From the NCBI GenBank assembly GCA_021156245.1, contig JAJNBO010000154.1:1-6434 (forward strand): DNA of 6,434 nucleotides. Reading direction: 5' to 3'. This document shows positions 4,933-6,434 of this stretch, piece by piece (the first letter of the stretch is position 1; every line of letters starts with the position of its first letter). Under the pieces are notes generated by a model that made no database searches, was not told the origin of the DNA, and worked only from the letters and a program-made list of their open reading frames with translations. The DNA is from Ramlibacter sp. (lineage in GTDB: Bacteria; Pseudomonadota; Gammaproteobacteria; Burkholderiales; Burkholderiaceae_C). A program made the position numbers and the translations under genes.

Positions 4933-6303
4933 TTGAAGAACACTTGGATCACCGCCGGGGAGCAGCTCGTGACGCGCGCAGCGCACGCGCTGGAACACCA
5001 CCCGCGGCAGGTGACGGCCTTGCTGGCCGCCGTGCTGCTGTGCGGCGGCGGCGGCGCCTTCGCCGTTGCCTCGCTGGGCCCCGACCCCGCCGCCCTGCCG
5101 GTCCGGCAGATCCTCGAAAACGTCCAGCCCCTTCCGCTGGCGGAACAATCCGAGGCGCTGGACACCTGGGAATTCAATCTGTATCGCAGCGAAGCGGTGC
5201 GTCCCACGGACACTGCCGAATCGCTGCTGGGCCGCCTGGGCGTGAACGACGCCGCGGCCGCCGCCTTCCTGCGGCAGGACGTCACGGCCCGTCCGCAAGT
5301 GCTCGGCGCCCCCGGCCGCCTGGTGCACGTCGAAGCCACCGACAACCGCGAACTGCGACGCCTGACGGTGCGCTGGACCACGGTCGAAGGCAACCAGCTC
5401 CCCACCACCTTCAAGCGCCTGGTCGTCGAGCGCCAGGACGGCGGCCAGTTCGCTTCCCGCATCGAGACCGCGCCGCTGGCCGCCTCCCTGCGCGTGGGCA
5501 GCGGCACCATCAGCAGCTCGCTGTTCGGCGCCGCCGACGAAGCGGGCATTCCCGACGCCATCACGGTGCAGATGGTCGACATCTTCGCCGGCGAGATCGA
5601 TTTCCATCGCCGCCTGCGCGTGGGCGACCGTTTCGCGCTGGTCTACGAAACCCTCGAGGCCGACGGCGAGCCGATGCGCACCGGCCGCGTGCTGTCCGCG
5701 GAATTCATCAACGTCGGCCGCCGGCTCGAAGCCCTCTGGTTCCGGGAACCGGGCACCAACGGCGGCTACTTCGACTTCCAGGGCCGCAGCCTCGAACGCG
5801 CCTTCCTCGCTTCCCCGATGGAAGTGACGCGCATCACCAGCGGCTTCTCGATGCGCATGCATCCGATCCTGAACACCTGGCGCGCCCACAAGGGCGTCGA
5901 CTACGGCGCTCCCACCGGTGCGCCGGTACGCACGGTGGCCGACGGCATCGTCGACTTCTCGGGCCAGATGAGCGGCTACGGCAACGTGGTGAAGATCAAC
6001 CACGGCAAGGGCGACATCACGCTGTACGCGCACCTGAGCCGCATCGACGTGCGCGTCGGCCAGCCCGTGCAGCGCGGCCAGCGCATCGGCGGGGTGGGCT
6101 CCACCGGCTGGGCGACCGGCCCGCACCTGCACTTCGAATTCCACCAGAACGGCATCCAGCGCGACCCGCTGGAAGTGGCGCGCAACAGCAAGGCCATCGA
6201 GCTGTCCCCGCAGGCGCGTCCGCAGTTCGACGTCGCCGCACGCGCCATGCGCACGCAGCTGGTCGCCGCCGCCTCGGCCAACCTGGTCGCCTCCGCCCGC
6301 TGA
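4933..6303 (+). CDS. M23-family membrane-anchored murein DD-endopeptidase (MepM-like)
   Basis: A 456-residue zinc metallopeptidase of family M23 (LytM/MepM type), expected to cut peptide cross-links in periplasmic peptidoglycan during wall growth. A short cytoplasmic N-terminus (residues 1-26) precedes one hydrophobic segment (about 27-48, ending [11 protein letters not shown]), a signal anchor. Residues of about 60-290 form the N-terminal region typical of MepM/Csd3-like proteins. The M23 domain (about 300-415) keeps all key residues: His319 and Asp323 in HKGVD, His367 in YAHLS, and His398/His400 in HLHFE. It should therefore be active. The TTG start is favoured by its ribosome site and by the family-like N-terminus MKN; starting at the ATG at 4894 would add 13 residues. 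The leader is about 130 nt with two hairpins, which hints at post-initiation control. anmK follows 24 nt downstream, so both genes concern peptidoglycan turnover. The gene-level name is not certain, so no symbol is given. Confidence 0.93.
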   Translation: MKNTWITAGEQLVTRAAHALEHHPRQVTALLAAVLLCGGGGAFAVASLGPDPAALPVRQILENVQPLPLAEQSEALDTWEFNLYRSEAVRPTDTAESLLGRLGVNDAAAAAFLRQDVTARPQVLGAPGRLVHVEATDNRELRRLTVRWTTVEGNQLPTTFKRLVVERQDGGQFASRIETAPLAASLRVGSGTISSSLFGAADEAGIPDAITVQMVDIFAGEIDFHRRLRVGDRFALVYETLEADGEPMRTGRVLSAEFINVGRRLEALWFREPGTNGGYFDFQGRSLERAFLASPMEVTRITSGFSMRMHPILNTWRAHKGVDYGAPTGAPVRTVADGIVDFSGQMSGYGNVVKINHGKGDITLYAHLSRIDVRVGQPVQRGQRIGGVGSTGWATGPHLHFEFHQNGIQRDPLEVARNSKAIELSPQARPQFDVAARAMRTQLVAAASANLVASAR

Positions 6304-6310
6304 CCGGCGC

Positions 6311-6327
6311 GGGGCTACGATAGCCCC
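6311..6327 (+). promoter_or_regulatory. Hairpin / possible -10 directly before the anmK start
   Basis: GGGGCTA (6311-6317) and TAGCCCC (6321-6327) pair perfectly around CGA, and the next base is the A of the anmK ATG. No Shine-Dalgarno is present. The centre contains TACGAT (6316-6321), four of six matches to a -10 box and 6 nt from the ATG, so transcription could start at the ATG itself and give a leaderless mRNA. No -35 is evident. Confidence 0.35.
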
Positions 6328-6434
6328 ATGCCGGATCTCTTCATCGGCCTCATGTCGGGCACGTCCATGGACGGCGTCGACGGCGTGCTGGCAGACTTCT
6401 CTTCCGGGGTGCGCGTGCTGCGGCACGCGAGCGC
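6328..6434 (+). CDS. anmK: Anhydro-N-acetylmuramic acid kinase, N-terminal part (3' end outside window)
   Basis: Only the first 35 codons are present. The N-terminus MPDLFIGLMSGTSMDGVDGVLADF carries the GLMSGTSxDGVD phosphate-binding signature that is diagnostic of AnmK (residues 7-18). The enzyme works in the cytoplasm, opening the 1,6-anhydro ring of recycled anhydro-MurNAc and phosphorylating it to MurNAc-6-phosphate. It follows the murein endopeptidase by 24 nt, consistent with a cell-wall turnover pair. The ATG at 6328 gives the normal family start but has no ribosome binding site, only a hairpin before it. The protein continues past the window, so integrity cannot be judged. Confidence 0.9.
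   Translation, partial: MPDLFIGLMSGTSMDGVDGVLADFSSGVRVLRHAS

Noticed and set aside
4915..6426. 503-codon open frame on the minus strand
   Set aside because: Antisense to the M23 endopeptidase, whose catalytic residues are all present; no domain recognised.

Overview
The window is GC-rich, densely packed proteobacterial DNA. The pairing of a KMSKS-type tyrS, divergent from an M23 peptidoglycan endopeptidase followed by anmK, is an arrangement I associate from memory with Burkholderiales, especially Comamonadaceae-like genomes (Ramlibacter, Variovorax and relatives). The order-level assignment is inference; no rRNA or other marker is present to confirm it.

Left part (1-2770, + strand): the 3' part of a membrane-anchored sensor histidine kinase overlaps by ATGA a FixJ/NarL-type response regulator (REC plus LuxR HTH). 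A 105-nt gap follows. It contains a perfect 12-2-12 palindrome that includes the regulator's stop codon, a weaker look-alike 22 bp further on, and a weak sigma70-like promoter. Next come two exported proteins, again overlapping by ATGA: a GlcG/HbpS-family (haem-binding-like) protein and an ankyrin-repeat protein. The layout suggests that the two-component system controls, or is sensed through, the exported pair. HbpS works with the SenS-SenR kinase/regulator pair in Streptomyces, and the periplasmic ankyrin protein AnkB supports catalase in Pseudomonas. A haem/peroxide-stress module is therefore a reasonable but untested idea.

Middle (2779-4753, - strand): tyrS (tyrosyl-tRNA synthetase) is followed, 41 nt after its stop or less, by a VapB-like antitoxin and a VapC-like PIN-domain toxin that overlap by one base. 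The toxin has glycine where the third PIN acidic residue is expected, so it may be weakened or inactive. The pair converges on the ankyrin gene with only 8 nt between stop codons.

Right part (4754-6434, + strand): a 179-nt divergent spacer carries a TATACT box, a hairpin followed by five T's inside the presumed leader of the next gene, and a second small hairpin. It leads into an M23-family membrane-anchored murein endopeptidase, probably starting at TTG, and then the first 35 codons of anmK (anhydro-N-acetylmuramic acid kinase). The anmK ATG directly follows a 7-bp hairpin. Both right-hand genes act on cell-wall peptidoglycan (cleavage and recycling). No RNA genes, insertion sequences, CRISPR arrays or gene-free stretches above 300 bases were seen.
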